A DNA stretch of 64,000 nt from Streptomyces sp. NBC_00440 (GCF_036014215.1 NZ_CP107921.1:7747501-7811500); one strand, 5' to 3'. Numbered from the stretch's first letter, positions 18,647 to 27,050 are shown. Notes: generated by a model from the sequence alone, not told the origin. Numbers and translations are program-made.

Positions 18647-19378
18647 ATGACCGAGCAGCTGGAGCCCATGCCCGACCAGTGGGAGCGCGCACTCGCCGTC
18701 GTCGCCCACCCCGACGACCTGGAGTACGGCTGCGCCGCCGCCGTCGCGGGGTGGACGGACGAGGGGCGTGAGATCTCGTATCTCCTCGCCACGCGCGGCG
18801 AGGCGGGCATCGACGGCGTCGAGCCCGCCCGGTGCGGCCCGCTGCGCGAGCGGGAGCAGCGGGCGAGCGCCGCGGTCGTCGGCGTGCGGTCGGTCGAGTT
18901 CCTGGACCACCACGACGGAGTGATCGAGTACGGCCCGGGGCTGCGCCGGGACATCGCGGCCGCCATCCGCGGACACCGTCCCGAGCTGGTCATCACGCTC
19001 AACCACCGGGACACCTGGGGCGGTGTCGCCTGGAACACGCCGGACCATGTGGCGGTCGGCCGGGCAGTGCTGGACGCGACCGGCGACGCGGGGAACCGCT
19101 GGATCTTCCCCGAGCTTGCCGCGCGGGGGCTCCAGCCGTGGAACGGTGTGCGCTGGGTGGCGGTCGCCGGATCGTCCTCACCGACGCACGCGGTGGACGT
19201 GACCGGTGGTCTTGAGCGTTCGGTGCGTTCCCTGCTCGAACACCGCACCTATATCGAGGCGCTGACCGACGAGGACCCCGAGACGTACTGCCGTACCTTC
19301 CTGACCGGGAACGCCACGGCGGCGGCCGCACGGTTCGGCGGCAGGCCCGCGGTCACCTTCGAGCTCTTCCCCCGCTGA
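18647..19378 (+). CDS. PIG-L (LmbE-like) deacetylase
   Basis: A 243-residue zinc-dependent N-deacetylase family protein. The metal-binding motif AHPDD is at residues 20-24. A second site segment, NTPDHVAVG, stands where the family usually has HPDH, so one ligand position differs slightly. Relatives act on N-acetylglucosaminyl conjugates such as mycothiol intermediates, but this one is not clearly MshB or Mca. An in-frame ATG 18 bases upstream is an alternative start. Confidence 0.8.
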   Translation: MTEQLEPMPDQWERALAVVAHPDDLEYGCAAAVAGWTDEGREISYLLATRGEAGIDGVEPARCGPLREREQRASAAVVGVRSVEFLDHHDGVIEYGPGLRRDIAAAIRGHRPELVITLNHRDTWGGVAWNTPDHVAVGRAVLDATGDAGNRWIFPELAARGLQPWNGVRWVAVAGSSSPTHAVDVTGGLERSVRSLLEHRTYIEALTDEDPETYCRTFLTGNATAAAARFGGRPAVTFELFPR

Positions 19379-19393
19379 ACCGCACCCCCTAGT

Positions 19394-19408
19394 CTGATGG
19401 GCCGTCAG
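19394..19408. promoter_or_regulatory. Operator-like inverted repeat CTGATGGGCCGTCAG
   Basis: The 7-base arms CTGATGG and CCGTCAG around a single G pair at all but one position. The element lies about 50 bases before the crotonase gene, where it could overlap the promoter. Its form suggests a TetR-type operator, which is an inference. Confidence 0.45.
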
Positions 19409-19457
19409 TTATGGCGTCCCGGGCCGGGTGGGGCGGGGCAAGGCCCAGGGGGTGCGG

Positions 19458-20291
19458 ATGATCGACACACTGAGCACGGACATCCCGGACGGCGAGGAGC
19501 GCATCACGCTGCGGGTCGATGACGGGGTGGCGGTCCTCACGCTCTGCTGCCCCGAGCGGCTCAACGGCTGGAGCTGGGAGTCGAGCCGCCAGCTGGGGCT
19601 GCTGGCCGACCGGATCCGTTTCGACCCGGCGGTCCGGGCCGTGCTGCTGCGCGCGGACGGGCGGGCCTTCTGCGCGGGCATCGACGTGACGGCCCCCGGT
19701 GGCGCGATCACCGGACGCTCCCCGGCCGAGCGGACCCAGCGGTACTACGAGGGGATCCGCTGGGTGCACGAGCGGTTCGCGGTGTTCGCGGGGCTCCCGC
19801 AGCCGGTGGTCGCGGCCGTGCAGGGGTACTGCCTCGGCTTCGGATTCGAGCTGGCCCTGCTGGCGGACATCAGGGTCGCGGCCGACGACGCGGTGTTCGC
19901 GCTCCCGGAGGCGCAGCTGGGGGTGGCCGTCGACGCGGGCGGGGATCTGCGGATCGCCCGGGAGGCCGGGGCGGGCTGGGCCAAGTTCCTGGCGCTGACC
20001 GGGCGTCGTATCGACGTCGGCACCGCCGAACGCCTCGGGCTCGTCCAACTGGTCGTGGAGCGGGCGCAACTGGACACCGCGGCACGGGAGGTCGCGGCCG
20101 AGATCGCGGCCAACGCGCCGCTCGCGGTCCGCGCCGTGAAGCGCGACATCGACGCGTTCGCGGACGCGGGCCTCGCATCCGCCCTGGACCGTACGGCCAT
20201 GTCCGCCGCTCTCACGCTGACCTCCGAGGACGTCCGGGAGGGGTACGCGGCCGGAGCGGCCCGCCGCCGGCCCGGATTCGAGGGCCGTTAG
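19458..20291 (+). CDS. Enoyl-CoA hydratase/isomerase family protein
   Basis: A 277-residue crotonase-fold enzyme acting on acyl-CoA thioesters. The first oxyanion-hole segment is FCAGIDV at residues 71-77. The second segment, GYCLGFGFELALLADIR, is followed by LPEAQLG, which supplies the glutamate used by hydratases. I chose the ATG giving MIDTLST because AGGGGG lies just upstream; two in-frame GTGs lie earlier. With the dienoyl reductase, quinone oxidoreductase and dehydrogenase pair that follow, it points to degradation of an unsaturated or branched acyl-CoA. Confidence 0.85.
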   Translation: MIDTLSTDIPDGEERITLRVDDGVAVLTLCCPERLNGWSWESSRQLGLLADRIRFDPAVRAVLLRADGRAFCAGIDVTAPGGAITGRSPAERTQRYYEGIRWVHERFAVFAGLPQPVVAAVQGYCLGFGFELALLADIRVAADDAVFALPEAQLGVAVDAGGDLRIAREAGAGWAKFLALTGRRIDVGTAERLGLVQLVVERAQLDTAAREVAAEIAANAPLAVRAVKRDIDAFADAGLASALDRTAMSAALTLTSEDVREGYAAGAARRRPGFEGR

Positions 20292-20337
20292 GCGCTCGTC
20301 CGCATCAGTGTCGGTCAAGGGGAGGCCCACCGGTGCT

Positions 20338-21225
20338 TCACGGGGTGAACGGGTCCCGTCCGAGCTGTTCGCGCACCGGCACCACCGGGGCGCCGACCAG
20401 CCCCCGCCGCTGCCAGTTCGCGCCGTCCACGACCAGGGTGTGCCCGGAGATGAAGCGTGCGTACGGCGAGGCCAGGAAGGTCGCGGCCCAGCCCAGCTCG
20501 TGGGGCTGCCCGACCCGCAGGGCCGGCTGGCGTACGGCCTTGTCGTCGGCGCTGTCGAGGTGGCCGCGGATTGCCCCGGGCAGGTCCGCGTGCGGGAAGA
20601 GTCCGGGCACCAGGCCGTTCACCTGGATGCCGTACGGTCCCCACTCGACCGCCAGGGTCTCGACCAGGTTCTTCACTCCGGCCTTGGCGGCGGCGGAGTG
20701 CGCGAATCCCGGGCCACCGGTCCAGGCGTAGGAAGCGCCCACATTGATCACCGATCCGCCGGTCCGGGCCGCCAGGTGCCTGCGGCCGAACTCACGTGTC
20801 ATGAACCAGGTGCCGGTGAGGGTGGTGTCGAGCACGGCGCGCCAGGCGTTCGGCGACATGTCCTCGGCCGGGACGGGGAAGTTGGCCGCCGCGCTGTTCA
20901 CCAGCACACCGGGCAGTCCGGCAGCCGACTCGGCCGCGTCGAACGCCCCGGCCACCTGTTCCGGCTCTCTGATGTCGCACACGGCGCTCACCACGCGCCC
21001 GCCCAGCGCTGCCAGCTCGTCCCGCGCCCTCTCCAGCCGTCCCGCGTCGCGTCCGACGATGACCAGCGAGGCGCCGAGCCGCGCGAACTCCGCGGCCATC
21101 GCCTTCCCGAGCCCCGAACCACCACCCGTCACCATCACCGTGCTCTCCGCATAGGTGCCCGGCGGCAGTGCGGTCACGCCGGGCGGGGGAGGAGCGGGCA
21201 GTCCCGGGTACCTGTCGTCCGTCAT
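20338..21225 (-). CDS. SDR oxidoreductase with 2,4-dienoyl-CoA reductase-type active site
   Basis: A 295-residue short-chain dehydrogenase. The nucleotide-binding motif GGGSGLGK is at residues 34-41. The usual YxxxK is replaced by SxxxK (Ser177-Lys181), and Tyr166 lies exactly 11 residues before that serine. This is the spacing of Tyr199/Ser210/Lys214 in human mitochondrial 2,4-dienoyl-CoA reductase. The likely role is NADPH-dependent reduction of dienoyl-CoA during oxidation of polyunsaturated acyl chains. It is transcribed divergently from the quinone oxidoreductase operon and converges on the crotonase gene. Confidence 0.8.
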   Translation of the reverse strand: MTDDRYPGLPAPPPPGVTALPPGTYAESTVMVTGGGSGLGKAMAAEFARLGASLVIVGRDAGRLERARDELAALGGRVVSAVCDIREPEQVAGAFDAAESAAGLPGVLVNSAAANFPVPAEDMSPNAWRAVLDTTLTGTWFMTREFGRRHLAARTGGSVINVGASYAWTGGPGFAHSAAAKAGVKNLVETLAVEWGPYGIQVNGLVPGLFPHADLPGAIRGHLDSADDKAVRQPALRVGQPHELGWAATFLASPYARFISGHTLVVDGANWQRRGLVGAPVVPVREQLGRDPFTP

Positions 21226-21309
21226 GGGGCATCGATACCCCGTACGCCCTGAAACCTCCAGAGGGGCGGCGGCGCGGAACCGGTCGGCGGGGACGGTTCA
21301 CAGCGAGGC

Positions 21310-21321
21310 AAGCGACCGCTT
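21310..21321. promoter_or_regulatory. Palindrome AAGCGACCGCTT between divergent acyl-CoA genes
   Basis: Five-base arms AAGCG/CGCTT flank AC. It sits in the 142-base gap between the divergent SDR and oxidoreductase genes, a good place for a shared TetR-type repressor site. The regulator gene itself is not in the window. Confidence 0.5.
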
Positions 21322-21325
21322 AGTA

Positions 21326-21338
21326 TGCGCTGAGCGCA
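21326..21338. promoter_or_regulatory. Palindrome TGCGCTGAGCGCA
   Basis: Perfect six-base arms around one G, four bases after the previous palindrome and 30 bases before the oxidoreductase start. The two together may form one extended operator. Confidence 0.4.
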
Positions 21339-21367
21339 GTACAGCCTATGGTGTATGGAGGCCCCTG

Positions 21368-22336
21368 ATGCAGGCATGGCGAGTGCACGAGAACGGCGAG
21401 CCCGGAGAGGTCATGCGCCTCGACGAGGTCGCGGAACCGCAGGCAGGCCCGGGTCAGCTCAAGCTGAAAGTCCTGGCGGCCAACATCAACTTCCCCGATG
21501 CGCTGCTCTGCCGGGGCGAGTACCAGGTACGCCCGCCGCTGCCCTTCACCCCCGGCGTGGAGGTCTGCGGCGAGACCGCCGACGGACGCAGGGTGATCGC
21601 CAACCCGGCGCTCCCGCACGGCGGTTTCGCCGAGTACGTCGTCGTCGACGAGGCCGCCGTTCTCCCGGCGCCCCCCGCCCTGGACGACGCCGAGGCCGCC
21701 GCGATGCACATCGGCTACCAGACGGGCTGGTTCGGCCTGCACCGCCGCGCGCGTCTCCAGAGCGGCGAGACGCTGCTCGTGCACGCGGCGGCGGGCGGCG
21801 TCGGCAGCGCCGCCGTACAGCTGGGCAAAGCAGCCGGGGCCACGGTCATCGGCGTGGCCGGCGGCCCGGAGAAGGCCCGCATCGCCGCGGAGCTGGGGTG
21901 CGACCTGGTCATCGACCGGCGCGCCGACGACATCGTCGCCAAGGTCAAGGAGTTCACCGCGGGCAGGGGCGCGGACGTCGTCTACGACCCGGTCGGCGGC
22001 GACGCGTACACCAAGTCCGCGAAGTGCGTGGCCTTCGAGGGCCGGATCGTGGTCGTCGGATTCGCCGGCGGCACCATCCCGACCCCTGCGCTCAACCACG
22101 CACTGGTGAAGAACTACACGATCATGGGCCTGCACTGGGGCCTGTACGCGCAGAAAGAGCCTGCGTCGATCGGGCGCTGCCATGCCGAGCTGACCGCGCT
22201 CGCCGCCGAGGGAACCGTCAAACCGCTGGTCTCCGAGCGGGTCGCGCTCAAGGACGCGGCTGCCGCGGTCCAGCGGGTCGCCGACGGCGTCACCACCGGC
22301 CGCGTCGTGATCGTCCCGGAAGGGGCGGCCCGATGA
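21368..22336 (+). CDS. NADPH:quinone oxidoreductase family protein (zinc-free MDR)
   Basis: A 322-residue medium-chain dehydrogenase/reductase. The nucleotide-binding motif AAAGGVGSAA lies near residue 139, and there is no structural-zinc cysteine cluster, as in quinone reductase and enoyl reductase branches. It heads a three-gene operon with two acyl-CoA dehydrogenase subunits (ATGA overlaps). An enoyl-CoA or acyl-CoA-linked reductase role is therefore as likely as quinone reduction. The ATG giving MQAWRVHE is the first that fits the family N-terminus. Confidence 0.85.
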   Translation: MQAWRVHENGEPGEVMRLDEVAEPQAGPGQLKLKVLAANINFPDALLCRGEYQVRPPLPFTPGVEVCGETADGRRVIANPALPHGGFAEYVVVDEAAVLPAPPALDDAEAAAMHIGYQTGWFGLHRRARLQSGETLLVHAAAGGVGSAAVQLGKAAGATVIGVAGGPEKARIAAELGCDLVIDRRADDIVAKVKEFTAGRGADVVYDPVGGDAYTKSAKCVAFEGRIVVVGFAGGTIPTPALNHALVKNYTIMGLHWGLYAQKEPASIGRCHAELTALAAEGTVKPLVSERVALKDAAAAVQRVADGVTTGRVVIVPEGAAR

Positions 22337-23550
22337 CGGAGAACAGCCCGCAGCCCGACAACACCGCGCAGCCGGACGCCGAAGCGCTGCGGCTGCGTAC
22401 CCGCGAACTGCTCGCGGCCCACCCTCCGGCGTCCACCGGCCGTACCGACTTCCTGCGCGCCCGGTTCGACGCCGGGCTCGCCTGGGTGCACTACCCGGCC
22501 GGGCTCGGCGGTCTCGGCACACCGCGCTCGCTCCAGTCCGTCGTGGACGCCGAGCTGGAGGCCGCCGGGGCGCCCGACAACGACCCGCGCCGGATCGGCA
22601 TCGGCCTCGGCATGGCCGCGCCGACGATCCTGCGCTACGGCACGGACGAGCAGAAGCGCCGCTTCCTGCGCCCCCTCTGGGTCGGCGACGAGGTGTGGTG
22701 CCAGCTCTTCAGCGAGCCGGGCGCCGGTTCCGACCTCGCGGCGCTGGCGACCCGGGCCGTGCGCGACGGCGACCACTGGACCGTCACCGGGCAGAAGGTC
22801 TGGACGTCCAGCGCCCATCTCGCCCGCTGGGCCATCCTCATCGCCCGCACCGACCCCGACGTACCCAAGCACCGGGGGATCACCTACTTCATCTGCGACA
22901 TGACCGACCCGGGGGTCGAGGTACGGCCGCTGCGCCAGATCACCGGCGAGGCCGAGTTCAACGAGGTGTTCCTCACCGGGGTACGGATCCCCGACACCCA
23001 CCGGCTCGGCCCGGTGGGCGACGGCTGGAAGGTCGCCCAGACCACGCTGATGAACGAGCGGGTCTCCATCGGCGGCTCCCGGATCCCGCGCGAGGGCGGC
23101 ATGATCGGCCCGGTCGTGAAGACCTGGCGCGAGCGGCCCGAACTGCGCACGCACGATCTCCACCAGCGCCTTCTCGCCCTCTGGGTGGAGGCCGAGGTCG
23201 CCCGTCTCACCGGCGAGAGGCTGCGCCAGCAGCTCGTCGCGGGCCAGCCAGGACCCGAGGGCTCCGGGATGAAGCTCACCTTCGCCCGCCTCAACCAGGA
23301 GATCAGCGGCCTCGAAGTCGAACTCCTCGGCGAGGAAGGGCTGCTGTACAGCGACTGGACGATGAGCCGTCCCGAACTGGTCGACTTCACCGGGCGCGAC
23401 GCCGGCTACCGCTATCTGCGCTCCAAGGGGAACTCCATCGAGGGCGGTACCAGCGAGGTGCTGCTCAACATCGTCGCCGAGCGGGTGCTCGGGCTGCCTT
23501 CGGAGCCACGCAACGACAAGGACGCCGCCTGGAAGGACCTGGCCCGATGA
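22333..23550 (+). CDS. Acyl-CoA dehydrogenase, larger subunit
   Basis: A 405-residue FAD-dependent dehydrogenase. FAD-contact segments are visible as QLFSEPGAGSDLA and VTGQKVWTSSAH, and the C-terminal helix contains SIEGGTSEVLLNIVAERVLG. It overlaps the next, differently sized dehydrogenase by ATGA. Such adjacent non-identical pairs in actinobacteria usually form alpha2-beta2 enzymes, as in steroid side-chain and branched-chain acyl-CoA oxidation. Confidence 0.88.
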   Translation: MTENSPQPDNTAQPDAEALRLRTRELLAAHPPASTGRTDFLRARFDAGLAWVHYPAGLGGLGTPRSLQSVVDAELEAAGAPDNDPRRIGIGLGMAAPTILRYGTDEQKRRFLRPLWVGDEVWCQLFSEPGAGSDLAALATRAVRDGDHWTVTGQKVWTSSAHLARWAILIARTDPDVPKHRGITYFICDMTDPGVEVRPLRQITGEAEFNEVFLTGVRIPDTHRLGPVGDGWKVAQTTLMNERVSIGGSRIPREGGMIGPVVKTWRERPELRTHDLHQRLLALWVEAEVARLTGERLRQQLVAGQPGPEGSGMKLTFARLNQEISGLEVELLGEEGLLYSDWTMSRPELVDFTGRDAGYRYLRSKGNSIEGGTSEVLLNIVAERVLGLPSEPRNDKDAAWKDLAR

Positions 23551-24638
23551 CCGACCTCCTGTACTCCGAGACCGAGGACGACCTGCGCTCCGCCGTCCGC
23601 TCCCTGCTCACGGACCGCTGCGGCGCACCGGAGCTGCTGGCCGCTGTGGAGTCCGGCACGCCGGGCGACCTCCAGCTGTGGCCCGCCCTGGCCGCGGAGA
23701 TGGGGCTGGCGGGGCTGCTCGTACCCGAGAAGTCGGGCGGCCAGGGCGCCACGCACCGCGAGGCCGCCGTGGTGCTGGAGGAGCTGGGGCGCAGCGTCGC
23801 CCCGGTGCCGTACCTGACCAGTTCGGTCGTGGCCACGGAGGTGCTCACCGGCCTCGGTGCCGGAAACACCGCGGCCACCGAACTGCTCGCGACCCTCGCC
23901 TCCGGAGAGTGCGTCGCGGTGCTCGCGGTGCCGCTGACCACGGCGCCCGGTTCCGTGCCCGTGCTCCCCGGCCTGACCGGCACGGTGAGCGCGGTCGCCG
24001 ACGCGGCGGCGGCGCAGGTGCTGCTCGTCCCCACGGCCGACGGGCTGTACGCGGTAGGGGCGCGCGACCCCGGCGTCACCGTCGAGCCGCTGGTCCCGCT
24101 CGACCTCACCCGCCCGCCGGCCACCGTCACTTTGGACGGTGCGCAGGGCAACCTCCTTGCCGGGCCCGAGGATTCACGGGTGGCCCTGCACCGGGGGCTG
24201 CTCGCCGGGGCCGGGCTGCTCGCGTCGGAGCAGCTGGGGCTCGCCGAGTGGTGCCTGGAGGAGACCGTCCGGTACACGCGCGAACGACACCAGTTCAACC
24301 GGCCCGTCGGCGGGTTCCAGGCGCTCAAGCACCGGATGGCGCAGCTCTGGCTGGAGATCGTCTCCGCCCGCGCCGCCGCACGCAACGCGGCCGACGCGCT
24401 CGCCACCGACAGCAGCGAGAAGGCGCTCGCTGTCTCGGTCGCTCAGGCGTACTGCAGCCGCGTCGCGGTGCACGCCGCCGAGGAGTGCATCCAGCTGCAC
24501 GGCGGTATCGGCATGACGTGGGAGCACCCCGCGCATCTCTACCTCAAGCGCGCCAAGTCCGATGCGGTGGCGCTCGGTTCGGCGGGGATGCACCGGGAGG
24601 CGCTGGCGGAGCTGGCCGACCTGGCGGGGCCGCGGTAG
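23547..24638 (+). CDS. Acyl-CoA dehydrogenase, smaller subunit
   Basis: A 363-residue dehydrogenase-fold protein. The FAD-contact region in the middle is poorly conserved compared with its partner, while the C-terminal part keeps LHGGIGMTWEHPAHLYLKRAK. This division of conserved sites between two subunits is what heterotetrameric dehydrogenases of this kind show. It is the last gene of the operon. Confidence 0.85.
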   Translation: MTDLLYSETEDDLRSAVRSLLTDRCGAPELLAAVESGTPGDLQLWPALAAEMGLAGLLVPEKSGGQGATHREAAVVLEELGRSVAPVPYLTSSVVATEVLTGLGAGNTAATELLATLASGECVAVLAVPLTTAPGSVPVLPGLTGTVSAVADAAAAQVLLVPTADGLYAVGARDPGVTVEPLVPLDLTRPPATVTLDGAQGNLLAGPEDSRVALHRGLLAGAGLLASEQLGLAEWCLEETVRYTRERHQFNRPVGGFQALKHRMAQLWLEIVSARAAARNAADALATDSSEKALAVSVAQAYCSRVAVHAAEECIQLHGGIGMTWEHPAHLYLKRAKSDAVALGSAGMHREALAELADLAGPR

Positions 24639-24665
24639 CCGGAGCCCGACCGTTACAGCGAGTCA

Positions 24666-24706
24666 ACACCCGTACGGCTTACAGGTCTTATGCCGGAAAC
24701 GGGTGT
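24666..24706 (+). promoter_or_regulatory. First leader hairpin upstream of the small membrane protein
   Basis: ACACCCGT (24666-24673) pairs perfectly with ACGGGTGT (24699-24706), and inside it CGGC pairs with GCCG. It ends exactly where the second hairpin begins. Confidence 0.65.
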
Positions 24707-24758
24707 CTCCTCCGCCACACTTACGGCCGAATGCCGCATACCCGGTGTGGCGGAGGAG
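24707..24758 (+). promoter_or_regulatory. Second leader hairpin that would bury the ribosome binding site
   Basis: CTCCTCCGCCACAC (24707-24720) is the exact reverse complement of GTGTGGCGGAGGAG (24745-24758). The 24-base loop contains a further CGGC/GCCG pair. The right arm contains the strong GGAGGA ribosome site of the gene starting at 24766, and the left arm is an anti-Shine-Dalgarno sequence. In RNA form the site would be hidden, suggesting translational control. Confidence 0.75.
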
Positions 24759-24765
24759 GACGACC

Positions 24766-24960
24766 ATGGCCATCTCGATCTCACTTGTGCTGCTGCTTGT
24801 TGTCCTCGCGGGGATCTTCCTCCGCGGCGGCGGACTCAAGCTCTCCCATGCGATCGTCTGTGCTCTTCTCGGCTTCATGCTGGCCAGCACCAGCCTCGCC
24901 CCGACCATCCAGCAAGGGGTCACGGGCACCGCGGACATGGTCGCCAACATCAAGCCCTGA
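24766..24960 (+). CDS. Small membrane protein of unknown function
   Basis: A 64-residue protein with two hydrophobic segments: one from residue 3 to about 17 and one around residues 28-43. They are separated by a short glycine-rich polar loop RGGGLK. No enzymatic motif is visible. A very strong GGAGGAGG ribosome site precedes the ATG, but it lies within the stem of a hairpin. The general pattern recalls small Streptomyces membrane proteins of unknown role; I cannot assign a function. Confidence 0.8.
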   Translation: MAISISLVLLLVVLAGIFLRGGGLKLSHAIVCALLGFMLASTSLAPTIQQGVTGTADMVANIKP

Positions 24961-24986
24961 CCGCCTCCGGGGCCTCGGCCGGGTGA

Positions 24987-25496
24987 TCAGGCCGACGGCG
25001 GGTGACCCTCGCCCGGTGTGAGGCGGCGCCGGTAACGGGTGGCGGGGCGTTCACCGATTCTGGCGTCTGCCACCGCGGTGAATCCGTTGTGCCGGAGCAC
25101 GGCCGTGGACGCCGGGTTGTCGAGGGTGACGACCGCGCTGAGTGCGGACAGCCCGTACACATCGGCAGCGAGGCGGCACACCTCGTCGACCGCGGCCGTC
25201 GCCATGCCCCGGCCCGCGGCGCGCTCGCCGATCCGGTAGCCGAGTACGGCGGCCCCCTCCTCGACGTCCACGAGATTGACGCGGCCGGCCAACTCGCCGT
25301 GGTCGTCCACGATGACATGGAAGTGGCACACGCCGGCGTCCTGTTCGGCGAGCCGGGCGCGGAGCTCGTCGGCGAACCCGGCGAAGTACGCGTCCCCGCG
25401 GTCCGATATGAACCGTGTGAAGTACGTCCGGTTCTCCCGTTCGAAGGCCAGCAGGGCATCCGCATGACCGGCTCGCAGCCGCTCCAACGTCATCAT
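24987..25496 (-). CDS. GNAT family N-acetyltransferase (RimJ/RimL-like)
   Basis: A 169-residue acetyltransferase. The acetyl-CoA pyrophosphate loop is seen as RAAGRGMA, followed by a helix and the VTLDNPASTAVLRHNGF segment typical of the RimJ/RimL branch that acetylates protein N-termini or small amines. Two adjacent ATGs can start it (25496 or 25493). The acceptor is unknown. It runs in the same direction as the DUF779 gene, whose end is 10 bases away. Confidence 0.82.
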   Translation of the reverse strand: MMTLERLRAGHADALLAFERENRTYFTRFISDRGDAYFAGFADELRARLAEQDAGVCHFHVIVDDHGELAGRVNLVDVEEGAAVLGYRIGERAAGRGMATAAVDEVCRLAADVYGLSALSAVVTLDNPASTAVLRHNGFTAVADARIGERPATRYRRRLTPGEGHPPSA

Positions 25497-25506
25497 GTCC
25501 GGCAGC

Positions 25507-25905
25507 TTACGACTGGGGGCCGGGGCCGTCGCAACCGAGAATCGGGTCCGCCCGCCGGATCAGCCGGGACCGGATGAGGAACCTGACGCCCTCCGGGGCC
25601 TCCAGCGAGAAGCCGCCGCCCCGTCCCGCCACGACGTCGAGGATCAGCCGGGTGTGCGCCCACACCTCCTGCTGACTCGCCGAGATCCAGAACGGGACGG
25701 GCTCGGCCACGCCCTCCACGGCGAGCGACTCCAGGAGGATGTCCGAGCCTCCGGTACGGAACTCCCCGGCCTGGTAGCACATGGGCGCGCTGCCGTCGCA
25801 GCAGCCGCCCGACTGATGGAACATCAGCGGGCCGTGGATCCCGCGCAGCCGGCGGATCAGATCGGCGGCGGCGGGGGTGAACTCCACCCGCGGGGCGTCG
25901 GACAT
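25507..25905 (-). CDS. DUF779 family protein
   Basis: A 132-residue protein with a cysteine cluster HQSGGCCDGSAPMC (Cys35, Cys36, Cys43), which may bind metal. DUF779 genes usually sit beside NAD-dependent aldehyde dehydrogenases. Here there is no such gene, only the IclR-controlled alcohol-dehydrogenase-family operon about 1.2 kb away. The ATG giving MSDAPRVEF has a GGGAGAG ribosome site; an upstream in-frame ATG is less likely. Confidence 0.8.
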   Translation of the reverse strand: MSDAPRVEFTPAAADLIRRLRGIHGPLMFHQSGGCCDGSAPMCYQAGEFRTGGSDILLESLAVEGVAEPVPFWISASQQEVWAHTRLILDVVAGRGGGFSLEAPEGVRFLIRSRLIRRADPILGCDGPGPQS

Positions 25906-26010
25906 CGCACTCTCCCGGTTGTCGCTCGGCCGGCTCATCGGGCGGCCAGGCTCCGCCCAGTCAACTCCCCGCAACGTTGCGAGGAGGTTGCACGGAACGC
26001 CCCGGCTGCC

Positions 26011-26859
26011 TCAGTACGTACCCCGGCTCGGCCGCATGGTGCGGTCGGACGGGACGACACGGGCCACCTCCGTGGCGATCTCCACCACGCGCGGGGCCAG
26101 TTCACGGATCCGGGTGTCCGGCAGCCGGACGGACGGGACCTGGACCACCACGGCCGCGTGCGCGTAGCCCCGGGCGTCCAGCACCGGGGCGCCGATGCAG
26201 CGCACGCCCTCGACGTTCTCCTCGTTGTCGATGCTGTACCCCCGCTCGCGGGTCAGCTCCAGCTCCTCGGCGAACCGCTCCCGGCTTCCGATGGTGTGCG
26301 CCGTGACGGCGCGCAGTTCGGCCGGCAGCGAGCTGAGATAGTCCCCGGGGTGCTCCGCGAAGCTCATCAGCGCCTTGCCCGACGCCGTGGAGTACAGGGG
26401 GAAGTGGGCGCCGGGGTGCTGCTCGAAACGGAGCGGCAGCGGTGAGGGGACGCGCATGACCACGACGGACTCCTCGCCGTCCCGCACCGCGAGATTCACC
26501 GACTCGTTGGTCTCTGCGTTGAGTTGCTGGAGCAGTGGGAGGGCCCGGTCGGTGCCAAGGGCGCGCTGGGCCGCCTGCCCCAGCAGTATGGCCGTGCTGC
26601 CCAGGTAGTAACCGTCCGTCACGGGATTGCGGCTGAGGAACCCCTCGGCCGCCAGGGCTCCCACGACCCGGTGGGCGGTGCCGGGGGTCAGTCCGAGGCG
26701 CTGGATGATCTCGGTGACCTGGACGTCCCCGTCCGCCTCGATGAGCAGCCGCAGGACAGCCATCGCCCGGTCGATGGCCTGGGTGCCCGCACGCGCGTCA
26801 GGGGTCTTGGCCGACCGTTCGGCCGGGTCCTGTCGTCCGGGAGGAGTGCCGGCAGTCAC
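26011..26859 (-). CDS. IclR family transcriptional regulator
   Basis: A 282-residue regulator with an N-terminal winged helix-turn-helix (around VTEIIQRLGLTPGTAHRVV) and a C-terminal effector domain with the family segments GKALMSF and ERGYSIDNEE. It is divergent from the transhydrogenase operon, with a palindrome near that operon's promoter, so it probably controls that operon. The GTG start is chosen because the upstream extension is not IclR-like; the ribosome site is weak. Confidence 0.88.
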   Translation of the reverse strand: MTAGTPPGRQDPAERSAKTPDARAGTQAIDRAMAVLRLLIEADGDVQVTEIIQRLGLTPGTAHRVVGALAAEGFLSRNPVTDGYYLGSTAILLGQAAQRALGTDRALPLLQQLNAETNESVNLAVRDGEESVVVMRVPSPLPLRFEQHPGAHFPLYSTASGKALMSFAEHPGDYLSSLPAELRAVTAHTIGSRERFAEELELTRERGYSIDNEENVEGVRCIGAPVLDARGYAHAAVVVQVPSVRLPDTRIRELAPRVVEIATEVARVVPSDRTMRPSRGTY

Positions 26860-27012
26860 CTGGTGTTGGTCCTTTCGGCTCTGGCCACAATTTTCGTGCA
26901 GCCTACCGGTGCCGTCGACGGGCACGCCGCGGGAGTTTCGCCGGTGCAGGTCAGGGCGGTGTGCGGGGAGCGGACTGGGCGCCGGGCGGAAGAGGATTTC
27001 CTGTCATGGGCA

Positions 27013-27042
27013 TTGACCGGCCGCACGGGGACGTCCTAGCGT
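27013..27042 (+). promoter_or_regulatory. Probable promoter of the transhydrogenase operon
   Basis: TTGACC and TAGCGT are 18 bases apart, a reasonable Streptomyces housekeeping promoter. The predicted start lies next to the palindrome at 27051, and the leader to the ATG is about 107 bases. Confidence 0.5.
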
Positions 27043-27050
27043 GACGGCAC

